Shown one piece after another: positions 27,201 through 35,455 of a DNA stretch of 64,000 nt. This DNA is from JBHHUI01 sp965248775 (GTDB taxonomy: Bacteria; Chloroflexota; Anaerolineae; Anaerolineales; JBHHUI01): contig OZ252150.1 in NCBI GenBank assembly GCA_965248775.1, positions 1,550,001-1,614,000 on the forward strand, read 5' to 3'. The notes under the pieces are model-generated. The model made no database searches, had not been told where the DNA came from, and saw nothing but the letters and a program-made list of their open reading frames with translations. Each line of letters opens with the position of its first letter. Within the stretch, counting starts at the first letter, position 1. The translations under genes were made by a program, and so were the position numbers.

Positions 27201-28213
27201 TTTATCTTGATCATGCGCTTAACTAGCCTGACGAGGTCCCACTTCGTGACGGCGCGGTGTGTGAGCGGCACGATATCCATCAATCCCAATTTCTGATTGA
27301 GCTTATAACGCCCTACACGCTCCAAATCGTACCGGCGGCGATCAAAGAGCTGTTGCTCCAGATACTCTCGAGCATTGTCGAGCGTTGCAGGATCGCCAGG
27401 TCGCATGCGCTTGTAAAACTCGATCAATGCCTCTTCAGCAATGGTACGACGTTTCGTCCCGTTCCACTCAGGCTCTTGCCTCAGTGTAGAAGCAATGTAC
27501 TGCCTGTCAGGATTAGTATCAACATCTGAAAACAGTTCTAGGATTTCCTCGTCGCTACCTTCTTTAAAAGGCACATCCTCCATGCCATCATCCACTGCCA
27601 CTAGCGCACGCAACAGGATCGTAATTGGGATAGTACGTTTTCGATTGAATTTGAGAGTCAGGTAATCGCTCTTGCGCGTTTCGAACTCCATCCAGGCACC
27701 ACGGTCGGGGATCAACTTGGCAGTAGCCTGCACCCGGCCCGAAGTACGATCGCGCTCTGCATCGAAATACACACCCGGCGAACGAATGAGTTGCGAAACA
27801 ACGACACGTTCTGTGCCATTAATGATGAAGGTGCCCTTCTCTGTCATCAATGGGAAATCACCAAGGAAAATCTCAGATACAATCGGCTCAGGAACTTCTT
27901 CGCCCGCGAGAAGCACTTTTACATAGAGAGGAGCCGCGTAGTTGATATCGCGGTCGAGGCATTCTTCCTGCGAATACTTCGGATCTTCAAACCAATATTT
28001 TAGCTTGAATTCCTTCGATTCTAGTGAATTACCCGGGAAGTATAATTTCATCCCTTTGTTGAACGACTCGATGGGAGAAATTTCATCAAGGAGTCCCGCG
28101 AGCCCCTCCTTCTGGAACCAGCGGAATGAGTCCAATTGAACTTCAATAAGATTCGGAAGTTTATATAAGTTGGGAATACGTGCGTAAGATTTGCGTTCCA
28201 AATTTAGTGCCAT
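24299..28213 (-). CDS. rpoB: DNA-directed RNA polymerase beta subunit
   Basis: 1304 residues. The rifampicin-site cluster is at about residues 409-440 ([20 protein letters not shown], then LSALGPGGL), followed by [19 protein letters not shown]. Catalytic-core segments [20 protein letters not shown] and [20 protein letters not shown] and the C-terminal [20 protein letters not shown] are intact. An acidic insertion with many tryptophans ([16 protein letters not shown]-like region, about 1010-1120) lies between conserved blocks. No rpoC follows: the next gene downstream is rpsL, 205 bp away and with its own promoter. Confidence 0.98.
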   Translation of the reverse strand: [1304 protein letters not shown]

Positions 28214-28253
28214 TTAATTATTATGGTTACCTCAACTCATACGAAGCAGCAAA

Positions 28254-28275
28254 ACAACCCGGCCCCACAACCGGG
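28254..28275 (-). promoter_or_regulatory. GC-rich hairpin in the rpoB leader
   Basis: On the minus strand CCCGG-N8-CCGGG is followed by TTGTTTT, resembling a weak terminator. It lies between the rpoB promoter and the start codon, so it could act as an attenuator; the stem is short and the function is only a guess. Confidence 0.35.
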
Positions 28276-28310
28276 AAGGTTTTATGTATACTACTAATAC
28301 ACGAATAAGG

Positions 28311-28340
28311 ATTATATCAAATAATCGGGGTGTAAGTCAA
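28311..28340 (-). promoter_or_regulatory. Sigma-70-type promoter of rpoB
   Basis: On the minus strand, -35 TTGACT (28335-28340) and consensus -10 TATAAT (28311-28316), spacer 18 bp. The leader would be about 90 nt and contains a GC hairpin followed by a T-rich stretch. Confidence 0.8.
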
Positions 28341-28389
28341 TAACATTATGGATTGTAATTCAGAAATCCCAGAGCGGCATCTCTGTCTA

Positions 28390-29529
28390 TCAGAGTCCAA
28401 ATCCGATATTAAGCTGAACTTCACTCCTAAACGAGTCACGTCGAATGCTGAAATCAAGAATATTTTCTTCTAGAACCTCAACACCAATCCCAGGTTCTTG
28501 GGGTACATCAATTGAGCTGTCGAAATTTAAGACGAAATTTTTATCCACAATATCTTCCTGATAATAGCGTTCCGTAGCAGAAATATCCCCAGGAAGCTTA
28601 AAATTTGATAAAGATGCGAGTGCAAGGTTGCCGGCCCGGCCGATACCTGTCTCCAACATTCCACCACACCAAACTGGGACTTCCCGTTCTAGGCAATGAT
28701 CATGGATTTGGATAGCTTCAGAAAATCCCCCTACTCGCGCGGGTTTGATATTGACCACCCGGCAAGCATCAATATCTAGCGCCCATCGCGCATGTTCTGG
28801 TGAATGGATACTTTCATCGAGGCATAAATCTGTTTTCAAGTCCGACTGCAAGCGTGCATGATCAGCGATGTCATCCTCCGCAAGGGGTTGCTCGATCAGC
28901 AGAAGCCCGAATTCATCAAGCGCCCGGATGCTCTCCGCACTATCCAGTCGATAAGCCGAGTTTGCATCCACCTGAAACATCAAATCCGGGTACGCAGCTC
29001 GGACCGCATTCACATCACCCGTATCGCGTCCCGGCTTAATCTTTAGTTTTATACGGCTATAACCAGCATCCAAATACCGTCCCACCCGTTCAACCAATGC
29101 TTCCGGCGATTCCTGCAATCCGACGGACACACCTACCTTAACGCTCTCACCACTCCCGCCAAACATCTCCTGCAGTGATAAATTATTCATCTTGGCAAGA
29201 AGGTCCCAGATAGCTGCTTGATACCCTGCCTTGGCCATTGGATGCCCTTTGATGGACTGGAGTAAACCACGAAAATCCTCAGGAGAATCGATGTCGGCAT
29301 CGAGAAGTGCTGGCACGACGAAGTCCTGGGAGATATGCCACGCAGTTCCCGTCGTTTCATATGAATAACCCGGTGTACGAGAGACAGGTATTTCCCCCCA
29401 CCCAGATCCACCGTCCGCGCGAATTGCAACAATCAAACACTCACGTTCTTCTTCAACGCCAAAAGAAGTCTCAAAAGGCTCTACTAAAGGCATCGATATA
29501 TGATAAAGAGAAATTTGTTCAATCTTCAC
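28390..29529 (-). CDS. Enolase-superfamily enzyme: o-succinylbenzoate synthase or N-succinylamino acid racemase
   Basis: 379 residues with the muconate-lactonising subgroup fold. The capping domain is N-terminal; the barrel carries the catalytic lysine pair in RIKLKIKPG (about residue 165), metal ligands in FQVDANSAY, LIEQPLAEDD and LCLDESIHS, and the second catalytic lysine in VVNIKPARVGGF. OSBS (menaquinone synthesis) and N-succinylamino acid racemase share this fold and cannot be separated by these motifs. The next gene upstream is a GNAT acyltransferase 11 bp away, the arrangement described for the racemase pathway in Geobacillus, which tips the balance toward a racemase or a bifunctional enzyme. 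Confidence 0.85.
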   Translation of the reverse strand: MKIEQISLYHISMPLVEPFETSFGVEEERECLIVAIRADGGSGWGEIPVSRTPGYSYETTGTAWHISQDFVVPALLDADIDSPEDFRGLLQSIKGHPMAKAGYQAAIWDLLAKMNNLSLQEMFGGSGESVKVGVSVGLQESPEALVERVGRYLDAGYSRIKLKIKPGRDTGDVNAVRAAYPDLMFQVDANSAYRLDSAESIRALDEFGLLLIEQPLAEDDIADHARLQSDLKTDLCLDESIHSPEHARWALDIDACRVVNIKPARVGGFSEAIQIHDHCLEREVPVWCGGMLETGIGRAGNLALASLSNFKLPGDISATERYYQEDIVDKNFVLNFDSSIDVPQEPGIGVEVLEENILDFSIRRDSFRSEVQLNIGFGL

Positions 29530-29540
29530 TTGTTAATGTC

Positions 29541-30449
29541 CTAGTTCTTACTGAACGAATCGTCATATTGAAGCATGGCCTCTCCAAACGAAAGTACATA
29601 AAACCCTGTGGGGCCGTCGTCGAAATCCGGTTTATGGATATAGTCAGTGATGATGAATCCAGCTCCGATCGTGCTTTCAAATACAGAGCGTGAATGCAGG
29701 CGCCACCTTAGTGCCAACTCTGGCTCTTCTGCTTTTATTTGTTGGAAATTCATTGGGACTTGTACAAGCAACAACATTTTATCGACGCTCTCAACAACAT
29801 TTTCGGACGGAATCAGAAAACCTTTCTCATCAATCGTCGGAGAATTGATTACTGGCAGCTCCGCCTCCATGTACTGCTCAAACGTGACTGGCTTACGCTT
29901 CCCGCTCACGCGCTCCTTAACACGGTTTGATGTAAGCCACCACTCGACTATAAAGCGATCACTCGGCAGACCGGCGTTTAGCTCGTCGTCCATCTCACCG
30001 TAATAGTCGCGTTTATACTTACGCACGATTCCGCCAAGCTTGCGCAAATTTAGATTTGCGTTTCGTGTTTCCAAAGGATCGTAAGTCCAGGTCGCCAAGC
30101 GCACGCCATCTTTCAACACTGCATCACGTTGTGCAAGTTTGAGTTGAGAGCCTATGTTTCGGTCGCGATATTTTGGATGTACTCCAAGTTGATGAGAAGC
30201 GTGTTTCAAACGCGCAGCTGCGACACGCTTGGAACTCGCATCATCCGTACCAAGGAAGCCGAACAGAAACCCCACCAATTTATCATCGGCCCAAGCACCC
30301 AGTACTATGCCACCATTACGAGCAATAGTCAGTAACATATGCATAGGTACGACTTCAGTACCTGATCCCGGCCAGATGAGTCGTTGTAACTTCTCCGTTG
30401 CTCTGAAATCATCGATATCCACCAACCTGGCGATCCGCAATTCACTCAT
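29541..30449 (-). CDS. GNAT-family N-acyltransferase (COG3375 type)
   Basis: 302 residues from ATG 30449 (MSELRIARLVDIDDF), chosen because it begins 14 bp after the preceding stop codon; a longer frame would overlap the SDR gene. The GNAT core is visible in the first half: GGIVLGAWADDKLVGFLFGF, LGVHPKYRDRNIGSQLKLAQ (acyl-CoA pyrophosphate loop R-D-R-N-I-G-S). The C-terminal half is a family-specific extension. It lies directly before the OSBS/racemase gene; the likely pair is an acyl-CoA:amino acid N-acyltransferase feeding the racemase. Substrate is inference. Confidence 0.8.
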   Translation of the reverse strand: MSELRIARLVDIDDFRATEKLQRLIWPGSGTEVVPMHMLLTIARNGGIVLGAWADDKLVGFLFGFLGTDDASSKRVAAARLKHASHQLGVHPKYRDRNIGSQLKLAQRDAVLKDGVRLATWTYDPLETRNANLNLRKLGGIVRKYKRDYYGEMDDELNAGLPSDRFIVEWWLTSNRVKERVSGKRKPVTFEQYMEAELPVINSPTIDEKGFLIPSENVVESVDKMLLLVQVPMNFQQIKAEEPELALRWRLHSRSVFESTIGAGFIITDYIHKPDFDDGPTGFYVLSFGEAMLQYDDSFSKN

Positions 30450-30463
30450 CGATATTGAAATAC

Positions 30464-31396
30464 CTATGCGCGCCCTAGCATGACCTGCGAGAATTTTGAC
30501 CGCCAATTTTGGTCTGAAAGATAACCGATTTTGTGATTAAATTGTGCCGGCTTGATACCGAAGAAACGAGTCACACTATGCAGTTCGCAAGTGCGGTTCA
30601 CTGCGAAATATTCAAGCCAATCGGCTGGCACGGGCCAGCGGGGGATTGCGCGCTCAGCCATGCGCAATAATATGCGTAGATACGGTGCGGGTAAAGGTAC
30701 ATGAGAGCGCCTTCGCCTTGTACGCTCCATCACGTGCTCCGAAATTTGCTTAAGCGTGAGATATTCAGGCCCTCCGATCGAATAGGTCTGATTAATATAG
30801 CCTCCATCATCAAGACTCCATTCGATGCAAGTCACCAGGTCTTCAACCCACAACGGTTGCAACTGCACCTGACCATTTAGCGGCAAGAAGAACGGCAACG
30901 AAGAGTGTAGCATCATAGCCAAAGTGTTCGTAAAATGGTCTTCTTCGCCATATAATAGCGCACTCCGAATAATCGTATATGCGATGCCGGACTTGCGAAT
31001 GAACTCTTCGATCAAGCCTTTGATTTTTTGCACATTGTACGCAGAGGCGCGATCAGCCCCGAGATGTGAGAGATAAACGATGCGCCGAACACCTGCCTCT
31101 ACTGCTGCATCAAGCAATTTTCGCGAGCCGTCATAATCTACCTTCATCAGTTCTTCGTGTGATCCACCCCTCTGCACGCCTGCGAGATGGATGACTGTAT
31201 CAACGCCCACGAGGGAAGCCCGAATAGAACGAAAGTCAGTCAAGGAACCGATTGCTACCTGGACAGGTACGCCTGCCGGCAGGCGTGGATTTTTATTGGA
31301 GGGACGGATAAGACAAAGGACTTCGGCGCCCATATCGACAAGCCGAGGAACTAAGGCTCTTCCAACGAATCCTGTTGCACCTGTCAGCATTATCAT
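30464..31396 (-). CDS. Atypical SDR / NDUFA9-like NAD(P)-binding protein
   Basis: About 310 residues from ATG 31396 (MIMLTGATGFVGRALVPRLV); upstream in-frame starts at 31414 and 31453 exist. The Rossmann glycine motif TGATGFVG starts the protein, followed by VDTVIHLAGV and IVYLSHLGAD, and TIIRSALLYGEEDHF replaces the usual YxxxK centre, as in the atypical SDR (complex I NDUFA9-like) group. Such proteins bind NAD(P)H, and many have no proven enzymatic role. It heads a three-gene minus-strand set and is divergent from fabF; the control region between them is shared. Confidence 0.75.
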   Translation of the reverse strand: MIMLTGATGFVGRALVPRLVDMGAEVLCLIRPSNKNPRLPAGVPVQVAIGSLTDFRSIRASLVGVDTVIHLAGVQRGGSHEELMKVDYDGSRKLLDAAVEAGVRRIVYLSHLGADRASAYNVQKIKGLIEEFIRKSGIAYTIIRSALLYGEEDHFTNTLAMMLHSSLPFFLPLNGQVQLQPLWVEDLVTCIEWSLDDGGYINQTYSIGGPEYLTLKQISEHVMERTRRRRSHVPLPAPYLRILLRMAERAIPRWPVPADWLEYFAVNRTCELHSVTRFFGIKPAQFNHKIGYLSDQNWRSKFSQVMLGRA

Positions 31397-31454
31397 GGAG
31401 ATTCTGGCGAGCATTATACCCCGGAGGAAAGGCGCATCTTTTCGCAGGCACATG

Positions 31455-31472
31455 TGTTAATATTGTTAATAT
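31455..31472. repeat. Tandem 9-bp direct repeat in the fabF / SDR control region
   Basis: TGTTAATAT occurs twice head to tail (31455-31463 and 31464-31472) in the gap between the divergent SDR gene and fabF. It may form part of a -10 region or an operator; nothing else in the window matches it obviously. Confidence 0.45.
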
Positions 31473-31485
31473 CAGCAGGTGTTAC

Positions 31486-31515
31486 GGACTTCCGAGTGGG
31501 AAGTCCTACTTTTTT
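31486..31515 (+). promoter_or_regulatory. Terminator-like hairpin in the fabF leader
   Basis: Perfect arms GGACTTCC (31486-31493) and GGAAGTCC (31499-31506), a 5-nt loop, then TACTTTTTTG. It ends about 17 nt before the fabF GTG start. The form is that of an intrinsic terminator placed inside a leader, suggesting attenuation or processing control of fabF-fabH. Confidence 0.55.
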
Positions 31516-31531
31516 GAGTATTGGAGCATTA

Positions 31532-32791
31532 GTGAAAAAACGAGTCGTTATTACAGGGCTGGGGACAATCAATCCGCTTGGAAATGACGTTCAATCAACC
31601 TGGGATGCAGTAATGCAAGGGCGTTCCGGAATCGATAGGATTACCCATTTTGACGCCTCCGAGCACAGTACACAATTCGCAGGCGAGGTAAAAGGGTTCG
31701 ACGCTAGCAAACACTTTAGTCCCAAAGAAGCCCGTCGGATGCATCGCTATGTTCAGTTTGCTGCTGTAGCAACGGGTGAAGCTCTTAAGCATGCAGCGCT
31801 TACAATCGATGACAGCAACAGAGACCGAATTGGAATCGTTATCGGCACCGGAATTGGCGGCATATCGACCGCATTAGGTGAGGCAGATGTTCTGCGCGAG
31901 CGCGGTCCGGGTCGAATTAGCCCCTTTATGGTCCCGATGATATTACCCGATACTGCCGCCAGCCAGATGGCAATCATGTTTGGTGCGCGTGGACCGAATC
32001 TGTGTGTGACTTCCGCCTGTGCGACAGGCACAAATGCAGTTGGTGAGGCTACTGAAATCATCCGCCGTGGCTCCGCAGACATCATGCTCGCCGGTGGCGC
32101 CGAAGCAGTGCTGAATCCCCTCGTTATGGCGGGCTTTGCCACTATGGGAGCGCTCTCGAAACGAAACGATGATCCCACGCGTGCATCGCGACCATTTGAT
32201 AAAGAGCGCGACGGATTTGTCGCGGGAGAGGGCGGCGCAATCTTGGTGCTAGAATCCGAAGAACTTGCACTCACCCGTGGCGCGACAATCTATGCCGAGG
32301 TACACGGCTACTCCCTAACCAATGACGCCTTCCACATCTCGGCCCCCGCTGCGAATGGCGTTGGAGCGGCGATGTGCATGCAACTCGCGATTGAAGATAG
32401 TGGTTTGCAAACCACGGATATTGATTATCTAAACGCACATGGAACTTCTACGCGCCTGAACGACCTGAGTGAGACTGCGGCCATAAAATCGGTATTTGGC
32501 GAAATGGCGTATAACCTGCCTATTTCTTCAACGAAATCTATGCACGGTCATTTACTTGGCGGCGCGGGTGCGCTAGAAGCAATTATGTCTGTCCAGACCA
32601 TTCAAACGGGGGTATTGCCACCGACAATCAATTACGCAACGCCTGATCCAGATTGCGATCTCGACTATGTACCGAACACAGCACGCCAGGCGATTGTAAA
32701 TAAAGTAATGTCAAACTCCTTTGGATTTGGGGGCCATAACGCCTGTCTTGTCTTGGGACGCTACACGAACGGGAACGGAGCTAAAAAGTAA
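31532..32791 (+). CDS. fabF: Beta-ketoacyl-ACP synthase II
   Basis: 419 residues from a GTG at 31532 (then KKRVVITGLGTINPLGNDV), with Shine-Dalgarno GGAG five bases upstream; longer in-frame readings run through the leader hairpin and are rejected. It elongates acyl-ACP by condensation with malonyl-ACP. The active-site Cys is in TSACATGTNA (about residue 168), and the two His are in NAHGTSTRLND and STKSMHGHLLGGAG. The stop overlaps the fabH start by one base (TAATG), so the two are coupled. Confidence 0.96.
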   Translation: MKKRVVITGLGTINPLGNDVQSTWDAVMQGRSGIDRITHFDASEHSTQFAGEVKGFDASKHFSPKEARRMHRYVQFAAVATGEALKHAALTIDDSNRDRIGIVIGTGIGGISTALGEADVLRERGPGRISPFMVPMILPDTAASQMAIMFGARGPNLCVTSACATGTNAVGEATEIIRRGSADIMLAGGAEAVLNPLVMAGFATMGALSKRNDDPTRASRPFDKERDGFVAGEGGAILVLESEELALTRGATIYAEVHGYSLTNDAFHISAPAANGVGAAMCMQLAIEDSGLQTTDIDYLNAHGTSTRLNDLSETAAIKSVFGEMAYNLPISSTKSMHGHLLGGAGALEAIMSVQTIQTGVLPPTINYATPDPDCDLDYVPNTARQAIVNKVMSNSFGFGGHNACLVLGRYTNGNGAKK

Positions 32792-34029
32792 TGGCATCGG
32801 AACCCTATCTAAACGGCAATACTTTCCGCACTCAGAGAAATATTAGAGCTACCCATCAGTTTTATGCGCATGTTACCGGCTGGGGGATGGCCGTGCCTGA
32901 GAGGGTTCTCACGAACCATGAATTAGCGCGGATGGTGGATACAACTGATGAATGGATTGTCTCGCGCACCGGTATCAAGCAACGCCACATCGCCGAGAAT
33001 GACGAAACTACGGATTCGCTCGCCGTAGCCGCAGCTCAGGAGGCACTTGAGAAGGCAGATATTTCCCCGGAAGAGGTTGACCTCATTATTGTTGCCACCT
33101 CCACTCCGCAAAATTTCTTCCCAGCAACTGCGTCCAATGTCCAGGACGCACTCGGTGCCTACAACGCCGGTGCCTTCGATTTAGCTGCAGCCTGCACTGG
33201 TTTCGTTTACGGCGTGACCATGGCTTCTCAAGCGATTCAGTCCGGCGGGGCTAAAGTTGTTCTCGTCATTGGTGCAGAAACACTTTCAAAAATTGTAGAT
33301 TGGGAAGATCGCTCAACATGCATCCTGTTTGGTGATGGCGCGGGGGCATTCGTTTTGCAAGCAAAGGAACAACCCGGCGGTGTGTTGTCAACTCTGCTGC
33401 GCTCGGATGGCTCAGGCGGCGATTTGCTCTCCGTTCGCGCGCTCAAAAATGATGGGACTAACAGCGACGAAGCACTGCAAGACGATCTACACAAAATTCA
33501 TATGAACGGTAGAGAAGTCTTCCGCTTTGCAACTCGCGTGATGACATCTGCGTGCCGCGAAGTAGCCACCGCTGCCGGAGTGAAACTCGATGACGTGGCT
33601 ATGATCGTTCCACATCAGGCAAATAAACGCATCATTGATGCAGCACGGCGCGCATTGCGATTTCCGCCTGAAAAGATTGCTGTAAACGTTGAACGCTATG
33701 GAAATACCAGCGCTGCTTCTATTCCAATGGCAATGTGTGAAGCAATCGATGAAGGCTCTATCAACCCGAACGACAATGTGATCCTCGTTGCATTTGGTGG
33801 TGGTCTCACCTGGGGCGCGACTCTCATTCAATGGGCAGCGACCCCGCCACCAGAAATCACCCGGATGCAAGCTTTACGCCGCCAGACAGCGTACCGACTG
33901 GCGCGAGTACGATCAGCTCTCCGGCGTGGTGTTCGTGCTGTGGAAGGCGCAATTTGGGGAGCACAATCCCCGGCAGGTGTCAAACCACCCTATCGGGAAC
34001 GAAAAAATACGCCTGCGCTTGAAGAATAA
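32791..34029 (+). CDS. fabH: Beta-ketoacyl-ACP synthase III with terminal extensions
   Basis: 412 residues, longer than the usual ~320. It starts fatty acid synthesis by condensing an acyl-CoA with malonyl-ACP. The catalytic triad is present: Cys in AACTGFVYG, His in VPHQANKRI and Asn in YGNTSAASIP. A ~27-residue hydrophilic N-terminal extension precedes the family start (HVTGWGMAVPERVLTNHEL), and about 60 residues follow the normal end, starting after ATLIQWAA and rich in Arg (LRRQTAYRLARVRSALRRG). It overlaps fabF by 1 bp and ends at a strong terminator. Confidence 0.93.
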   Translation: MASEPYLNGNTFRTQRNIRATHQFYAHVTGWGMAVPERVLTNHELARMVDTTDEWIVSRTGIKQRHIAENDETTDSLAVAAAQEALEKADISPEEVDLIIVATSTPQNFFPATASNVQDALGAYNAGAFDLAAACTGFVYGVTMASQAIQSGGAKVVLVIGAETLSKIVDWEDRSTCILFGDGAGAFVLQAKEQPGGVLSTLLRSDGSGGDLLSVRALKNDGTNSDEALQDDLHKIHMNGREVFRFATRVMTSACREVATAAGVKLDDVAMIVPHQANKRIIDAARRALRFPPEKIAVNVERYGNTSAASIPMAMCEAIDEGSINPNDNVILVAFGGGLTWGATLIQWAATPPPEITRMQALRRQTAYRLARVRSALRRGVRAVEGAIWGAQSPAGVKPPYRERKNTPALEE

Positions 34030-34030
34030 A

Positions 34031-34060
34031 AAAAACGGCGACAATAGTCGCCGTTTTTCG
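34031..34060. terminator. Bidirectional terminator between fabH and sigA
   Basis: ACGGCGAC (34035-34042), loop AATA, GTCGCCGT (34047-34054), with a run of A before and T after. It therefore works for fabH on the plus strand and for sigA (ends 34085) on the minus strand. Confidence 0.9.
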
Positions 34061-34084
34061 TTTCATCTGCAACCCTCACCGAAT

Positions 34085-35401
34085 TTAAATTCCGGTAAGA
34101 TAATCCTGAAGCTTTCGTCGGTGTGAAGGCTGCCGTAATCGGCTGAGAGCCTGCGCTTCTATCTGACGTACCCGCTCCCGGGTGACACCCATCTTTTTAC
34201 CAACTTCCTCGAGGGTGTACGACTCGCCATCCAATAGACCATATCGCAGTTGCAGGATGCGAACTTCGCGGGGCGGCAACTCTGCCAATACGTCCTGCAG
34301 CTGTTCACGCAGTAAGAGACTGGTAGCCTGCTCTGCGGGTGCAGGACTATCTTCGTCCTCAATGAAATCACCCAGCGTGGAGTCTTCTTCCTCGTCAGTC
34401 GGCATTTCCAACGATAAAGGTCGGCGAGCGATTTGGATCATGTCCTCCACTTTTTTAGGTGTGACTTCGAGTTCTTCCGCAAGCTCCTCAGTACTCGGGT
34501 CACGTCCCAATCGCTGGGTAAGTGCATGCGAAACTCGCAGGAGTTTATTAATCTGATCGCCCATGTGTACAGGAACGCGTATCGTGCGGCCCTGATCGGC
34601 AATTGCGCGAGTCACAGCTTGTCGAATCCACCAAGTAGCATAAGTACTAAATTTATGACCGCGATGATAATCAAACTTTTTCGCGGCGCGCAACAAGCCG
34701 ATATTCCCTTCCTGTATCAAATCGAGGAATGGGACACCCCGACCGATGTACTTCTTAGCAACGCTGATAACCAACCGAGAATTGGCTGTAACCAGATGTT
34801 CGCGAGCGGCCATGCCATCGTCAATATCAGCTTGCATTACGCGCCGTTTGGAAATAGGAATCCGTCCGCCCAGTTCCAGTTCGTCACGCGCCATGAACAT
34901 CTTTTCCATCCGCTTTGCAAGCCAGACTTCTTCTTCGGCAGTAAGGAGTGGAACCCGTCCTATTTCCTTGAGGTATAGGCCAATCGTGTCATCTACATCG
35001 ATTGCGGCCAGATGCGTATTCGTATCGTCCTTGACGGTGACGCCCTTTTTGACCTTAACTCGACTGGGTTTTTCCGAAACTTCCTCATCTTCAGGCGTCT
35101 CGATGGACTCGACGATTTCAATTCCGGCCTCTATGAGAGCAGCGTGTGCTTCATCCAGTTGCTCGACATCTTCTTCCGCGTCGGGGAAAATCAGCAAGAT
35201 GTCATCGATTGTGACGCCGCCCTGCTGACGCCCTAGTTCGAGAAGCTTTACAACGCGCGGGTTTTCTTTCTCCGCGTTGAGCATCTGTTCCTTGAGCTCT
35301 TGCAGCGCTTCAGCCTTTGAACTCGCGACTTCTTGGGGAGTTTTATTATTCTTTTTAGTACGGAGATTCTTTGGTCTCGCCTTTGTAATTACGTTATTCA
35401 T
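34085..35401 (-). CDS. sigA: RNA polymerase primary sigma factor (SigA/RpoD)
   Basis: 438 residues. A basic/acidic N-terminal part with a region 1.1-like segment (about 30-100) leads to region 1.2 (DDTIGLYLKEIGRVPLLTAE, about 137-156), region 2 (about 200-275; DLIQEGNIGLLRAAKKFDY and FSTYATWWIRQAVTRAIADQ), region 3 and region 4 (about 370-425; TRERVRQIEAQALSRLR helix-turn-helix). The full RpoD signature marks it as the housekeeping sigma factor, consistent with the TTGACA/TATAAT promoters seen here. Confidence 0.97.
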   Translation of the reverse strand: MNNVITKARPKNLRTKKNNKTPQEVASSKAEALQELKEQMLNAEKENPRVVKLLELGRQQGGVTIDDILLIFPDAEEDVEQLDEAHAALIEAGIEIVESIETPEDEEVSEKPSRVKVKKGVTVKDDTNTHLAAIDVDDTIGLYLKEIGRVPLLTAEEEVWLAKRMEKMFMARDELELGGRIPISKRRVMQADIDDGMAAREHLVTANSRLVISVAKKYIGRGVPFLDLIQEGNIGLLRAAKKFDYHRGHKFSTYATWWIRQAVTRAIADQGRTIRVPVHMGDQINKLLRVSHALTQRLGRDPSTEELAEELEVTPKKVEDMIQIARRPLSLEMPTDEEEDSTLGDFIEDEDSPAPAEQATSLLLREQLQDVLAELPPREVRILQLRYGLLDGESYTLEEVGKKMGVTRERVRQIEAQALSRLRQPSHRRKLQDYLTGI

Positions 35402-35430
35402 CTCACTTATTCTTCGGGTAGTTAATAATT

Positions 35431-35449
35431 GCTCAGTCGATGACTGAGC
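35431..35449. promoter_or_regulatory. Hairpin in the sigA leader
   Basis: Arms GCTCAGT (35431-35437) and ACTGAGC (35443-35449) with a 5-nt loop, located between the sigA promoter and its start codon (35401). On the plus strand it is followed by GTTTT, but no plus-strand gene ends here. Confidence 0.4.
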
Positions 35450-35455
35450 GTTTTC

